In this document: piece after piece, positions 7,645 through 15,690 of the stretch
How positions within the stretch are numbered: the stretch's first letter is position 1
Layout of the letters: every line of letters begins with the position of its first letter
The notes under the pieces: generated by a model
The model's input: only the letters and a program-made list of their open reading frames with translations
What the model was told of the DNA's origin: nothing
The model's database searches: none
Assembly: GCF_021245985.1 (NCBI RefSeq)
Contig: NZ_JAJQXA010000016.1
Location: forward strand, 37,793-101,792
DNA length: 64,000 nucleotides
Origin: Flavobacterium soyae
GTDB taxonomy: Bacteria > Bacteroidota > Bacteroidia > Flavobacteriales > Flavobacteriaceae
Reading direction: 5' to 3'
Position numbers and translations under genes: made by a program

Positions 7645-7646
7645 GG

Positions 7647-10094
7647 CTAAACATTCCCAATACGAATAACGTCAGCAAAAATTCCTGATGCTGTTACTGC
7701 GGCTCCGGCTCCGGCTCCTTTGATTAATAAAGGCTGATCTACATAACGATCTGTGTAGAAAAGCACAATATTGTCTTTTCCTTCCAGGTTGTAGAAAGGA
7801 TGATCTTTTGGAATGAATTGCAGACCAACGCTTGCTTTTCCGTTTTCGAATTGCGCTACGTATTTCAATCTTGAATCTTTGGCTAAAGCTTCTTTATAAA
7901 TACCTTCAAAATGAGAAGCGTGTTTGATTAACGATGCAAAGAAATCTTCATTGTTTGTTGTTGCTAAACATTCTGCTGGCAAGAAAGATTCATTTGCAAT
8001 GGCATCAATATCCATTTCGTAACCGCTTTCGCGAATTAAGATTAGGATTTTACGAGCAACGTCAATTCCGCTTAAGTCGATTTTTGGATCTGGTTCTGTG
8101 AAACCTTGAACTCCAGCTTCTTTTACCACATCGTGGAAAGAATTGTTTTCGTCAAAATTGTTGAAGATAAAGTTCAAGCTTCCAGATAAAACCGCCTGAA
8201 TTTTATGCACTTTATCACCAGATGCAATAAGGTTTTTTACAGTATCAATAATTGGCAATCCCGCACCAACATTCGTTTCAAACAAGAAAGGAGCATTGTA
8301 TTGGCGAGATAAGCTTTTTAATTTTTTATAGTTGTCGTAAGCAGATGAACAAGCAATTTTGTTGCAAGTTACAACGGCAATACTTTGTTTTAAGAATTGC
8401 TCGTATGTTTCAGAAACGCTTGCATTTGCTGTAATATCAACAAAAATACTGTTACGTAAATTTAGTTCTTTTGCTCTTGCGATAAATTCTTCTTTGCTGG
8501 CAGTTTCTCCTTTATCTAAATCGGCCTGCCATTCTTTTAATGAAATTCCGTCTTCATCAAAAAGCATTTTTCTTGAATTTGATAAAGCAATTACGCGGAC
8601 ATTAATTTTTAAATTATCTTTTAAGAATTTCTTCTGGCTGTGGATTTGCTCGATGAATTTTTCGCCCACATTTCCAACTCCCATTACAAATAAATTGAGC
8701 TGTTTTGTGTTTTCTTCAAAGAAATTTTCGTGTAAAGTATTCAATGCTTTTTTAACGTCTCTTTCGTTAATTACAGTCGAGATATTTCTTTCTGAAGCAC
8801 CTTGCGCGATTGCACGAATGTTTACGTTGTTTTTTCCTAAAGTGCTGAACATTCTTCCGCTTAAACCCTGATGATTTTTCATGTTTTCACCCACCAAAGC
8901 AATAATGCAAAGGTCTTTTTCTACGTAACAAGGATCGATTTTGTTTTGTGCAATTTCGATTTCAAAAGCTTTGTTAATCGCAGCTTCGGCATTATCAGCA
9001 TCAGAATTTAAAATTCCGATACAAATTGAATGTTCAGAAGAAGCCTGAGTAATAAAAATTACATTGATTTTTTCCTGAGACAATACTTCAAACAAACGTC
9101 TTGAAGAACCTGCAACACCAATCATTCCAGGGCCTTCAAGTGTCAGCAGCGAAATATGATCGATATGGCTGATTCCTTTTACAACGGTATCTTTTGATAC
9201 AACAGTATCAGAAATTAAAGTCCCCTCAGCCTCCGGTTCAAAAGTATTTTTGATCAGGATAGGAATGTTTTTTCTTAAAACCGGCTGAATTGTTGGCGGA
9301 TACAAAACTTTGGCACCAAAATGCGACAATTCCATCGCTTCCTGATATGAAATGTTCGCAATTGGACGTGCTTGTTTTACGATTTTTGGGTTTGCTGTAA
9401 ACATTCCATTTACATCTGTCCAGATTTCCAGTTGTTCCGCATCGATTGCTCCTGCAATAATTGCCGCAGTATAATCAGATCCGCCGCGTCCTAAAGTCGA
9501 AGTAATCCCGTCTAAAGTCTGCGCAATAAAACCTGGAAGAATATTGATTTTTGATTGATTCGAGGCAAAATATTCCTGAATCAATCGGTTTGAAATTTCG
9601 AAATTAACAGCTGCTTTTCCAAAATCAGCATTTGTTTTAATTAACTCGCGGCTGTCTTTATAAACCGCATTTTTTTCAGTTTGCTGAAACGCCTGCGCGA
9701 TGATATAAGACGAAAGCAATTCTCCAAAACTTAAAATAGTATCGGCAGTTCTTGGTGATAATTCGCCTAAAAGGAAACAACCGTCTAATAAAGTTTCAAG
9801 ATGATTGATAATTCTTTTTACATGACTTAACAAACTGCTTTGCTCACTTACGGGAATGAGTTCTTTAAGTGTGTCAAGGTGTTTTTTCTCGATTTCAGCA
9901 ACAATATCTCTAAAGCCTTCGTCGTTTGCTGCTGCTTTTGCCGCTGCTAATTGTAGTAAATCAGTTACTTTACTAAGTGCAGAAACTACAACTACTAATT
10001 TGTCATTTTTAGCTTTTTGATTAACAATTTCGAGAACGAGTTTTATATTTTGAGCATTGGCAACCGAAGTTCCGCCAAATTTTAATACTTTCAT
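7647..10094 (-). CDS. thrA: Bifunctional aspartate kinase / homoserine dehydrogenase I
   Basis: 815 residues, the usual length of ThrA/MetL fusions. The N-terminal kinase domain (1-~290) starts MKVLKFGGTSVANAQN and contains TLGRGGSDYTAA. Tandem ACT regulatory domains follow (~305-455: LLTLEGPGMIGVAGSSRRLF and IALVGENMKNHQGLSGRMF). The C-terminal homoserine dehydrogenase (~465-815) has the NAD(P) motif LFVMGVGNVGEKF and the catalytic block GFTEPDPKIDLSG. It phosphorylates aspartate and reduces aspartate semialdehyde to homoserine, and is expected to be feedback-inhibited by threonine through the ACT domains. It is the first gene of thrABC, and the Thr-rich leader upstream suggests attenuation control. 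Confidence 0.97.
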   Translation of the reverse strand: MKVLKFGGTSVANAQNIKLVLEIVNQKAKNDKLVVVVSALSKVTDLLQLAAAKAAANDEGFRDIVAEIEKKHLDTLKELIPVSEQSSLLSHVKRIINHLETLLDGCFLLGELSPRTADTILSFGELLSSYIIAQAFQQTEKNAVYKDSRELIKTNADFGKAAVNFEISNRLIQEYFASNQSKINILPGFIAQTLDGITSTLGRGGSDYTAAIIAGAIDAEQLEIWTDVNGMFTANPKIVKQARPIANISYQEAMELSHFGAKVLYPPTIQPVLRKNIPILIKNTFEPEAEGTLISDTVVSKDTVVKGISHIDHISLLTLEGPGMIGVAGSSRRLFEVLSQEKINVIFITQASSEHSICIGILNSDADNAEAAINKAFEIEIAQNKIDPCYVEKDLCIIALVGENMKNHQGLSGRMFSTLGKNNVNIRAIAQGASERNISTVINERDVKKALNTLHENFFEENTKQLNLFVMGVGNVGEKFIEQIHSQKKFLKDNLKINVRVIALSNSRKMLFDEDGISLKEWQADLDKGETASKEEFIARAKELNLRNSIFVDITANASVSETYEQFLKQSIAVVTCNKIACSSAYDNYKKLKSLSRQYNAPFLFETNVGAGLPIIDTVKNLIASGDKVHKIQAVLSGSLNFIFNNFDENNSFHDVVKEAGVQGFTEPDPKIDLSGIDVARKILILIRESGYEMDIDAIANESFLPAECLATTNNEDFFASLIKHASHFEGIYKEALAKDSRLKYVAQFENGKASVGLQFIPKDHPFYNLEGKDNIVLFYTDRYVDQPLLIKGAGAGAAVTASGIFADVIRIGNV

Positions 10095-10158
10095 TTTTGA
10101 TATTTTTATTTCTTTGAATGCAATAGTTTTTATGTATCCATTACCTTTCTTCTTTTGC

Positions 10159-10201
10159 GAAAAAAGTATAGATAATCTGGATTATATGTAAAAATGTATA
10201 C
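10159..10201 (-). terminator. Putative threonine attenuator hairpin in the thr leader
   Basis: Directly after the leader-peptide stop, the minus-strand RNA can fold GTATA...TATAC around an inner ATAATC-CA-GATTAT stem and then reads TTTTTTCG. A competing short stem ACCCC-TTA-GGGGT overlaps the last Thr/Pro codons and the stop. The stem is AT-rich, so its strength is uncertain. Confidence 0.5.
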
Positions 10202-10203
10202 CC

Positions 10204-10305
10204 CTAAGGGGTAGTAGTTGTTGTAGTAGAAATTGTTGCAGCAGCAATTGCAACTCCTGTTTGAGTTGTCATTGTAGATTGATATTTTGCGCTGTTATGT
10301 TTCAT
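10204..10305 (-). CDS. Thr operon leader peptide (33 aa, ThrL-like)
   Basis: ATG at 10303-10305, TAG at 10204-10206. The peptide begins MKHNSAKYQS and ends AAATISTTTTTTP: six consecutive Thr codons preceded by Ile-Ser, recalling E. coli ThrL (ISTTITTT...). It contains 10 Thr out of 33 residues. It lies between a perfect -7 box and thrA, on the same strand, followed by a hairpin and T6. It would couple thrABC transcription to charged tRNA-Thr (and perhaps tRNA-Ile) supply through ribosome stalling. The peptide itself is seen directly; the mechanism is inferred from enterobacterial attenuation. Confidence 0.75.
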   Translation of the reverse strand: MKHNSAKYQSTMTTQTGVAIAAATISTTTTTTP

Positions 10306-10316
10306 TTTTGATTTTC

Positions 10317-10324
10317 CAAAAGTA
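10317..10324 (-). promoter_or_regulatory. -7 box TACTTTTG of the thr operon
   Basis: Perfect TAnnTTTG on the minus strand, 11 bp before the leader-peptide ATG; no clear -33 element is seen. The transcript would begin just before the leader peptide, as in classical attenuators. Confidence 0.55.
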
Positions 10325-10731
10325 CAGATTTTTATACGAGTTAAAAACTTTGAAGGCTTTTTTACGAATATTTTAATAATTTAAATCCTTAGAATTCAAT
10401 ATTGAGCTTTTGTTAAAATTAAATATGTTAAGTTGAAGTTTTGATATATTTCAAGTTCTGATTTTAAGAAATAAACCAAGAGAAGGAATTGATTTTTGAT
10501 TAAAATATTTCAGAAACATACACTTTTTTAAATTCTCTATTAAGATTTGATACAAAATTCTAAGGCTTTAAGTTAAAAACATTTTTAATTATCACATCAA
10601 TTTTGTATGATTAATATTGTGAAATAAATAAAAGTGAGAAACAGGTTATATTGAAATTTTAATTATTGTGATAAAATGTTGCTTTTTAATATTGATTTGT
10701 TGAATTTTGACATCTTAAATTAAAAATTGTC
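10325..10731. other. AT-rich divergent intergenic region between the thr operon and hutH
   Basis: About 400 bp of very AT-rich DNA with no open frame, repeat or hairpin that I can support. It must carry the hutH promoter; TAATATTG at about 10688-10695 is a 7/8 match to the -7 consensus but is not convincing. Confidence 0.4.
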
Positions 10732-12246
10732 ATGAGAGAAATCCATTATATAAGCACTGAAACCATAACATTAGAAACCCTGCACGAGATTTTAGCAAAT
10801 GATAAAATGCTTGAATTATCTGAAGAAGCTAAAGTAAATGTTCAAAAATGCCGTGATTATTTAGATAAAAAAATGGCATCGCATACAGCACCAATTTATG
10901 GAATCAATACAGGTTTTGGATCACTTTACAGTGTAAAAATCTCAAATGAAAACTTATCTAAACTTCAGGAAAATTTAGTAAAATCCCACGCCTGCGGAAC
11001 GGGAGAAGAAGTTCCGTTAGAAATTGTAAAAATGATGCTTTTGCTTAAAATCCAATCTTTAAGCTACGGACACTCTGGAATACAACTGCAGACTTTAAGC
11101 CGTTTGGTTGATTTTTACAATAATGATATTTTACCTGTAATTTATAATCAGGGGTCACTTGGGGCTTCTGGAGATTTAGCGCCTTTGGCACATTTATCTT
11201 TACCTTTATTAGGAGAAGGAGAAGTTTATTTTGAAGGAAAAAAAATGGTTTCTGCCGAAGTTTTAAAACATTTTAAATGGGAACCAATTGTTTTACAGTC
11301 AAAAGAAGGTTTGGCTTTGTTAAACGGAACGCAGTTTATGAGCGCTTATGGAGCTCACATTTTAATTAAAGCATATAAATATTCGTATTTGGCAGATTTA
11401 ATTGGAACTATTTCCTTAGAAGGTTTTGATGGCAGAATTGAGCCATTCAACGAATTGATACATTATATACGCCCGCACAAAGGACAGATTGTAACGGCAC
11501 AACGCATCACAGAATTTTTAGATGGGAGTGAAATTATCGCTCAGGAAAAGAAACATGTACAGGATCCGTACTCTTTCCGTTGTATGCCTCAGGTTCATGG
11601 TGCTTCAAAAGATGCGATTGATTACGTTAGAAAAGTATTTAAGACGGAAATTAATTCAGTTACCGATAATCCAAATATATTTATTGAAGCCGATCAGATT
11701 ATTTCAGGAGGAAATTTCCACGGACAGCCTTTAGCTTTGGCTTTAGATTTTATGGCAATTGCTTTGGCAGAATTAGGAAGTATCTCTGAAAGAAGAACCT
11801 ATCAGTTAATTTCTGGATTGCGTAATCTTCCGGCATTTTTAGTTGATAATCCGGGATTGAATTCTGGTTTTATGATACCGCAGTATACTGCGGCGAGTAT
11901 TGCAAGTCAAAACAAACAATTGGCAGTGCCGTCGAGTATTGACAGTATTGTTTCGAGCAACGGTCAGGAAGACCATGTGAGTATGGGAGCAAACGGGGCG
12001 ACAAAAGCCTTACGGGTTTTAGATAATTTAGAGCGTATTTTGGCAATTGAATTATTAAATGCATCTCAGGCAATTGCTTACAGAGAGCCGCTAAAATCAA
12101 GTGATTTTATCGAAATGTTTTTAAATAGTTATAGAGAAGTTGTTCCGTTGGTTAAGGAAGACAGAATCTTGCATTATGATATTGAAAATACCGTTTCATT
12201 CCTGGGTAGTTTCCAAATAGAAAACGATTTGTTAACAATGGCTTAA
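10732..12246 (+). CDS. hutH: Histidine ammonia-lyase
   Basis: 504 residues, as usual for the aromatic amino acid lyase family. It removes ammonia from histidine to give urocanate. The MIO prosthetic group forms from Ala145-Ser146-Gly147 in NQGSLGASGDLAPLAHL; the active-site Tyr lies in APIYGINTGFGSLY (Tyr56), and the FRCMPQVHGA and EDHVSMGANG blocks are present. The other hut genes are not adjacent, so it is a lone hutH here. A phenylalanine or tyrosine lyase is less likely because the His-type pocket residues around SHACGTGEE are kept, but substrate assignment by eye is not absolute. Confidence 0.9.
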   Translation: MREIHYISTETITLETLHEILANDKMLELSEEAKVNVQKCRDYLDKKMASHTAPIYGINTGFGSLYSVKISNENLSKLQENLVKSHACGTGEEVPLEIVKMMLLLKIQSLSYGHSGIQLQTLSRLVDFYNNDILPVIYNQGSLGASGDLAPLAHLSLPLLGEGEVYFEGKKMVSAEVLKHFKWEPIVLQSKEGLALLNGTQFMSAYGAHILIKAYKYSYLADLIGTISLEGFDGRIEPFNELIHYIRPHKGQIVTAQRITEFLDGSEIIAQEKKHVQDPYSFRCMPQVHGASKDAIDYVRKVFKTEINSVTDNPNIFIEADQIISGGNFHGQPLALALDFMAIALAELGSISERRTYQLISGLRNLPAFLVDNPGLNSGFMIPQYTAASIASQNKQLAVPSSIDSIVSSNGQEDHVSMGANGATKALRVLDNLERILAIELLNASQAIAYREPLKSSDFIEMFLNSYREVVPLVKEDRILHYDIENTVSFLGSFQIENDLLTMA

Positions 12247-12248
12247 CA

Positions 12249-12275
12249 TTGTAAAATATTATTGAAGTAATTTTG
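12249..12275 (+). promoter_or_regulatory. Promoter of the DUF47-PiT operon
   Basis: -33-like TTG at 12249-12251 and a perfect -7 box TAATTTTG at 12268-12275, spacer 16 bp; start codon 20 bp further on. It is placed directly after the hutH stop, so the phosphate genes have their own promoter. Confidence 0.6.
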
Positions 12276-12294
12276 CCGTATCAAAAATATAAAA

Positions 12295-12939
12295 ATGTCA
12301 ATAAACAGTATTTTCCAATTTTTAGTGCCGAAAGACAAGAAATTCTTTCCACTTTTTGAAGAAGCTTCAAGCAATTTAATTGAACTAGCTTCTAATTTAC
12401 ACGAAGCGGTTAACCTTCCATTAAAAGAAAGAGAAATTCTTTTTCAAAAGATTGACGAATTAGAACAAAAAGGGGAGGACATTACCCGTCAGACCAATTT
12501 GGAATTGAGCAGAAACTTTATCACTCCATTTGACAGAGAGGATATCCATACATTAATTACTTCTATTGATAACGTTGCTGATTACCTTCACGGTGCAGCA
12601 AGCCGTATGAGATTGTATCAGGTTGATAAGATTACAAAATCTATCAGAAAGATGACAGAAATTAACCTTGAAGCTTGTCAAAACATTGACAGTGCTGTGA
12701 AAGAGTTAAGAAACTTAAAGAATTTTAAAATCATTAAAGATGCTTGCGCCAGAATTAACAAACTGGAAAATAAATCTGATAATGTATATAACAAAGCAGT
12801 TTTTGAAATTTTTGAAAACGAAACAGACGCTAAAAATATTATTAAATATAAAGAAGTGTTATCTGTTTTAGAATCAGCAACAGACAAATGTAAGAGTGTT
12901 GCGAACATACTAGAATCTATTTCTGTAAAACATTCTTAA
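12295..12939 (+). CDS. DUF47 (PhoU-like) phosphate transport accessory protein
   Basis: A 214-residue all-helical protein of the PhoU_div/DUF47 family. The start MSINSIFQFLVPKDKKFFPL and the central TPFDREDIHTLITSIDNVAD are the typical blocks; the acidic D/E-x-x-D positions of the PhoU-like metal-binding bundle are visible. Members are nearly always coupled to PiT permeases and are thought to modulate them. Here the permease gene begins 30 bp downstream on the same strand, a clear two-gene operon. Confidence 0.9.
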   Translation: MSINSIFQFLVPKDKKFFPLFEEASSNLIELASNLHEAVNLPLKEREILFQKIDELEQKGEDITRQTNLELSRNFITPFDREDIHTLITSIDNVADYLHGAASRMRLYQVDKITKSIRKMTEINLEACQNIDSAVKELRNLKNFKIIKDACARINKLENKSDNVYNKAVFEIFENETDAKNIIKYKEVLSVLESATDKCKSVANILESISVKHS

Positions 12940-12969
12940 TTCAATTTTTCATTCTGAAGTTATAATTTT

Positions 12970-14313
12970 ATGACGCTACTTTTATTAATTATAGTATTAG
13001 CTTTAATTTTTGATTACATCAATGGTTTTCATGATGCGGCAAATGCTATAGCGACTGTTGTTGCAACAAAGGTTTTAACGCCTTTTCAGGCCGTTCTTTG
13101 GGCAGCATTTTTTAACTTTTTAGCTTATTGGGTTTTCGGATTTGGTGTTGCAGATACTGTTGCTAAAACAGCGCACACAATGGAAATTAACCTTGTAGTA
13201 ATTCTTGCAGGAGTAATTGCGGCTATCTGCTGGAATTTATTGACTTGGTGGTTAGGGATTCCTTCAAGTTCTTCTCATACTTTAATTGGAGGTTTTGCCG
13301 GTGCGGCTGTTGCGCATGCTATTGCAGTTCATGGTTTTTCTGGTTATGTTGGAGAAGATGGGGCAACACATTATTGGTATCAAATTGTAAGCTGGTATAA
13401 GGCTGGAAAAGATGGTGCAATGCCTTCTGGAGTTCTTATCATTATTGCTTTTATAGTTTTAGCACCTTTATTAGGGGCTTTAGCATCTTATTTAATTTCA
13501 ATTTGGTTATTAAATGCTTCTCGTAAAAGTATTTGGCCTAAAATATTTACTGCTGCCTTAATGATAGCTACAGTTTGGTTTGTATATACTCAAATGGTTC
13601 CTTACGAAGAAATTATAGAGCATGGAAAACCGCGTTTTGATTCTCATTTTTGGAGTGTAGCTTTTGATGCTCATAATATTAAATGGTTTTTAGTAGCCTT
13701 TATTATCTTAACTGTAAGTGCATTTTGTTTGATATTTAGCAGTTTAAATCTTCATCAGGCCGATGCTGCTTTGAAAAAAATGCAATTATTATCTTCTGCG
13801 GCTTTTAGTTTAGGTCACGGAGGAAATGATTCTCAAAAAGTAATGGGTATTATTGCTGCTGCTGTAGCGGTTTATATTAATACAAATCCTGGAGTTCACA
13901 TGGATTCTTGGTTAGATGTTGTGTTGCCAAATGATGATTTGGGAATAAAAGGGGTAATGCCGGGATGGATTCCGTTAGCTTGTTATTCTGCAATTGCAGC
14001 GGGAACTTTAAGCGGTGGATGGAAAATTGTAAAAACAATGGGATCTAAAATCACCAAAGTAAGTTCGTTTGAAGGTGTTGCTGCTGAAACTGCTGGAGCT
14101 TTAACGCTTTATTTTACAGAGCATTTAAAAATTCCGGTAAGTACAACGCATACTATTACAGGATCTATTATTGGTGTTGGATTAACAAAACGTGTTTCTG
14201 CAGTTCGCTGGGGAGTTACGGTAAGCTTGGTTTGGGCTTGGATTCTAACTATTCCAATTTCAGCAATATTAGCAGGTTTAGTGTATTTTGTACTAAGTTT
14301 GTTTATTTCGTAA
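12970..14313 (+). CDS. PiT-family inorganic phosphate transporter
   Basis: A 447-residue inner-membrane permease that imports phosphate by cation symport. The duplicated PiT signatures are present: GFHDAANAIATVVATKVLTP near residue 20 and GHGGNDSQKVMGI around 282, each followed by the second repeat motifs (SSSHTLIGGFAG and VSTTHTITGSIIG). About ten to eleven hydrophobic segments are evident. A ~60-residue loop in the middle is hydrophilic. It is co-transcribed with the DUF47 gene and ended by a strong hairpin. Confidence 0.93.
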   Translation: MTLLLLIIVLALIFDYINGFHDAANAIATVVATKVLTPFQAVLWAAFFNFLAYWVFGFGVADTVAKTAHTMEINLVVILAGVIAAICWNLLTWWLGIPSSSSHTLIGGFAGAAVAHAIAVHGFSGYVGEDGATHYWYQIVSWYKAGKDGAMPSGVLIIIAFIVLAPLLGALASYLISIWLLNASRKSIWPKIFTAALMIATVWFVYTQMVPYEEIIEHGKPRFDSHFWSVAFDAHNIKWFLVAFIILTVSAFCLIFSSLNLHQADAALKKMQLLSSAAFSLGHGGNDSQKVMGIIAAAVAVYINTNPGVHMDSWLDVVLPNDDLGIKGVMPGWIPLACYSAIAAGTLSGGWKIVKTMGSKITKVSSFEGVAAETAGALTLYFTEHLKIPVSTTHTITGSIIGVGLTKRVSAVRWGVTVSLVWAWILTIPISAILAGLVYFVLSLFIS

Positions 14314-14357
14314 AATGATTAATGTGAAATGTAAATCGCATTTTGTCAATATAATAT

Positions 14358-14390
14358 TAAAAGCCGGTTTCAATTGAAGCCGGCTTTTTT
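14358..14390 (+). terminator. Rho-independent terminator of the phosphate operon
   Basis: AAAAGCCGG...CCGGCTTTTTT with extended pairing through TTTCAATTGAA; GC-rich stem and T6. Confidence 0.9.
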
Positions 14391-14561
14391 ATTGCTGTTA
14401 ACTTATAAATGAAAAAATGTCTGTAAATGATGTTTTTTAAATTTATAGCAGTCATCCTTTACTATTTTATAAATTGATCTTTGCAGGATTATCTAACCTG
14501 TAAATTCATTGTCTAAAGTATAGAAATAGATTGAAATGAGTTTGAAAACTGCTAATTACAA

Positions 14562-15068
14562 TTGATATATATCTTCAAAAAAAATAAACTTTCACCGCTA
14601 TTTTTTCTATTTGCATTTTTTTTACTTTTCTCCTGTAAAGGTGACGATGATGTAAGGATGATTAGTTTAAAAATAGACCGAAAAAAAGTGACCAGCAATC
14701 CAAATGAGGAATCAGATATAATTTCATGCTTTATAAAAGAATCTGTTGGTAAATCTTTAAAAGGGATTGATACCAATAAACTAAAATATTATACGGTAGA
14801 AAGAAACGATACTATTTTAGTAATCGCCAAGGTTACTGATATGATTGGAATTCAAAAGGCTTCACGAAAAAAAATGTTATTTGCAATACAAGATTGTTTA
14901 GCTTCCTCTGAAAGATATTATATGAAAAAGGTTTATATTGATGTAGAAGGAAACTTTAGTACACTATTGGTAAAAACGCCTATGAAATATGATTTAGATG
15001 GCAGGTTTGCCAATGAAGAATTGCTTTTGTCATTTTATGGTAAATCAAAAATTCCTTTTAAGAAATAA
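14562..15068 (+). CDS. Predicted lipoprotein of unknown function
   Basis: About 168 residues. The N-terminus has a basic stretch (KKNKL), a hydrophobic core and a lipobox ending FLLFSC, followed by KGDDD, so it should be lipidated at that Cys. The mature part contains alternating hydrophobic strands (KYYTVERNDTILVIAKVTD) and no family motif I recognise. The start is uncertain: the open frame begins with TTG at 14562, and no ATG precedes the signal peptide. It has no operon partner; the DUF421 gene converges on it with 7 bp between the stops. Confidence 0.55.
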   Translation: MIYIFKKNKLSPLFFLFAFFLLFSCKGDDDVRMISLKIDRKKVTSNPNEESDIISCFIKESVGKSLKGIDTNKLKYYTVERNDTILVIAKVTDMIGIQKASRKKMLFAIQDCLASSERYYMKKVYIDVEGNFSTLLVKTPMKYDLDGRFANEELLLSFYGKSKIPFKK

Positions 15069-15075
15069 TTTTTTT

Positions 15076-15597
15076 CTAAAACTTCTGAAGGTTTTTGCGA
15101 TTATGCTTACGCTTATAATGTGTTTGTTTTAGTTTTTCCTGATCCTTAGAAATTATGCTGATTGTGCCGTCAATCTCTAACATTGCCAATTTTACATTTT
15201 TAAAAAATTCGATTCCGTGCTCTCTCATGGCTTCTTTTAATTCTTCATCAGAAATATCTAACTTACTTAAAGCCTTAAAATCTAGTTTTCCATCGTGAAT
15301 TAATACTTCGGGTTTGTCTAATAACAGATCGCCAAAAACCTTATATCTGCGAGTTAATTTTTTAATAATAAAATTGATTACAAATAAAACTAATGCGGCA
15401 ACTAAACCCCCGGTAAGACTGGTGTCTGATCCTACCATTGCATTTTGAACGGAGTTACTAATTAGTAAAATCAGAATAATGTCTGCAGTATTTAATTGTG
15501 AAAGTTCTTTTTTTCCGAAAATGCGCAAGGCAATTGTCATAAAAAAATATACAGCAACGCTTCGTAAAATAATGTCTAAATAAGGAAAAACCATCAT
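15076..15597 (-). CDS. DUF421/YetF-family membrane protein
   Basis: 173 residues. Three N-terminal transmembrane helices (~8-25, 37-52, 62-80) include the family block LRIFGKKELSQLNTADIILI and LLISNSVQNAMVG. A small cytosolic alpha/beta domain follows (LLLDKPEVLIHDGKLDFKAL, then ISDEELKEAMREHGIEF), the classic YetF arrangement. The C-terminal tail is basic (HYKRKHNRK). Family members are membrane proteins of unclear function; some Bacillus homologues bind germinant complexes. Nothing in the neighbourhood narrows the role. Confidence 0.85.
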   Translation of the reverse strand: MMVFPYLDIILRSVAVYFFMTIALRIFGKKELSQLNTADIILILLISNSVQNAMVGSDTSLTGGLVAALVLFVINFIIKKLTRRYKVFGDLLLDKPEVLIHDGKLDFKALSKLDISDEELKEAMREHGIEFFKNVKLAMLEIDGTISIISKDQEKLKQTHYKRKHNRKNLQKF

Positions 15598-15612
15598 TTT
15601 AAATTGTTTAGG

Positions 15613-15655
15613 TTAAAAAAAAGCTTTGCCAGAGTTAAAAACTTTGACAAAGCTG
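15613..15655 (-). terminator. Terminator downstream of the rimK-like gene
   Basis: Minus-strand stem AGCTTTGTCAAAGT ... ACTCTGGCAAAGCT followed by TTTTTTT. Confidence 0.75.
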
Positions 15656-15690
15656 CTAAATTATTTATTCGGTATTAAGTTTAAATGAAC

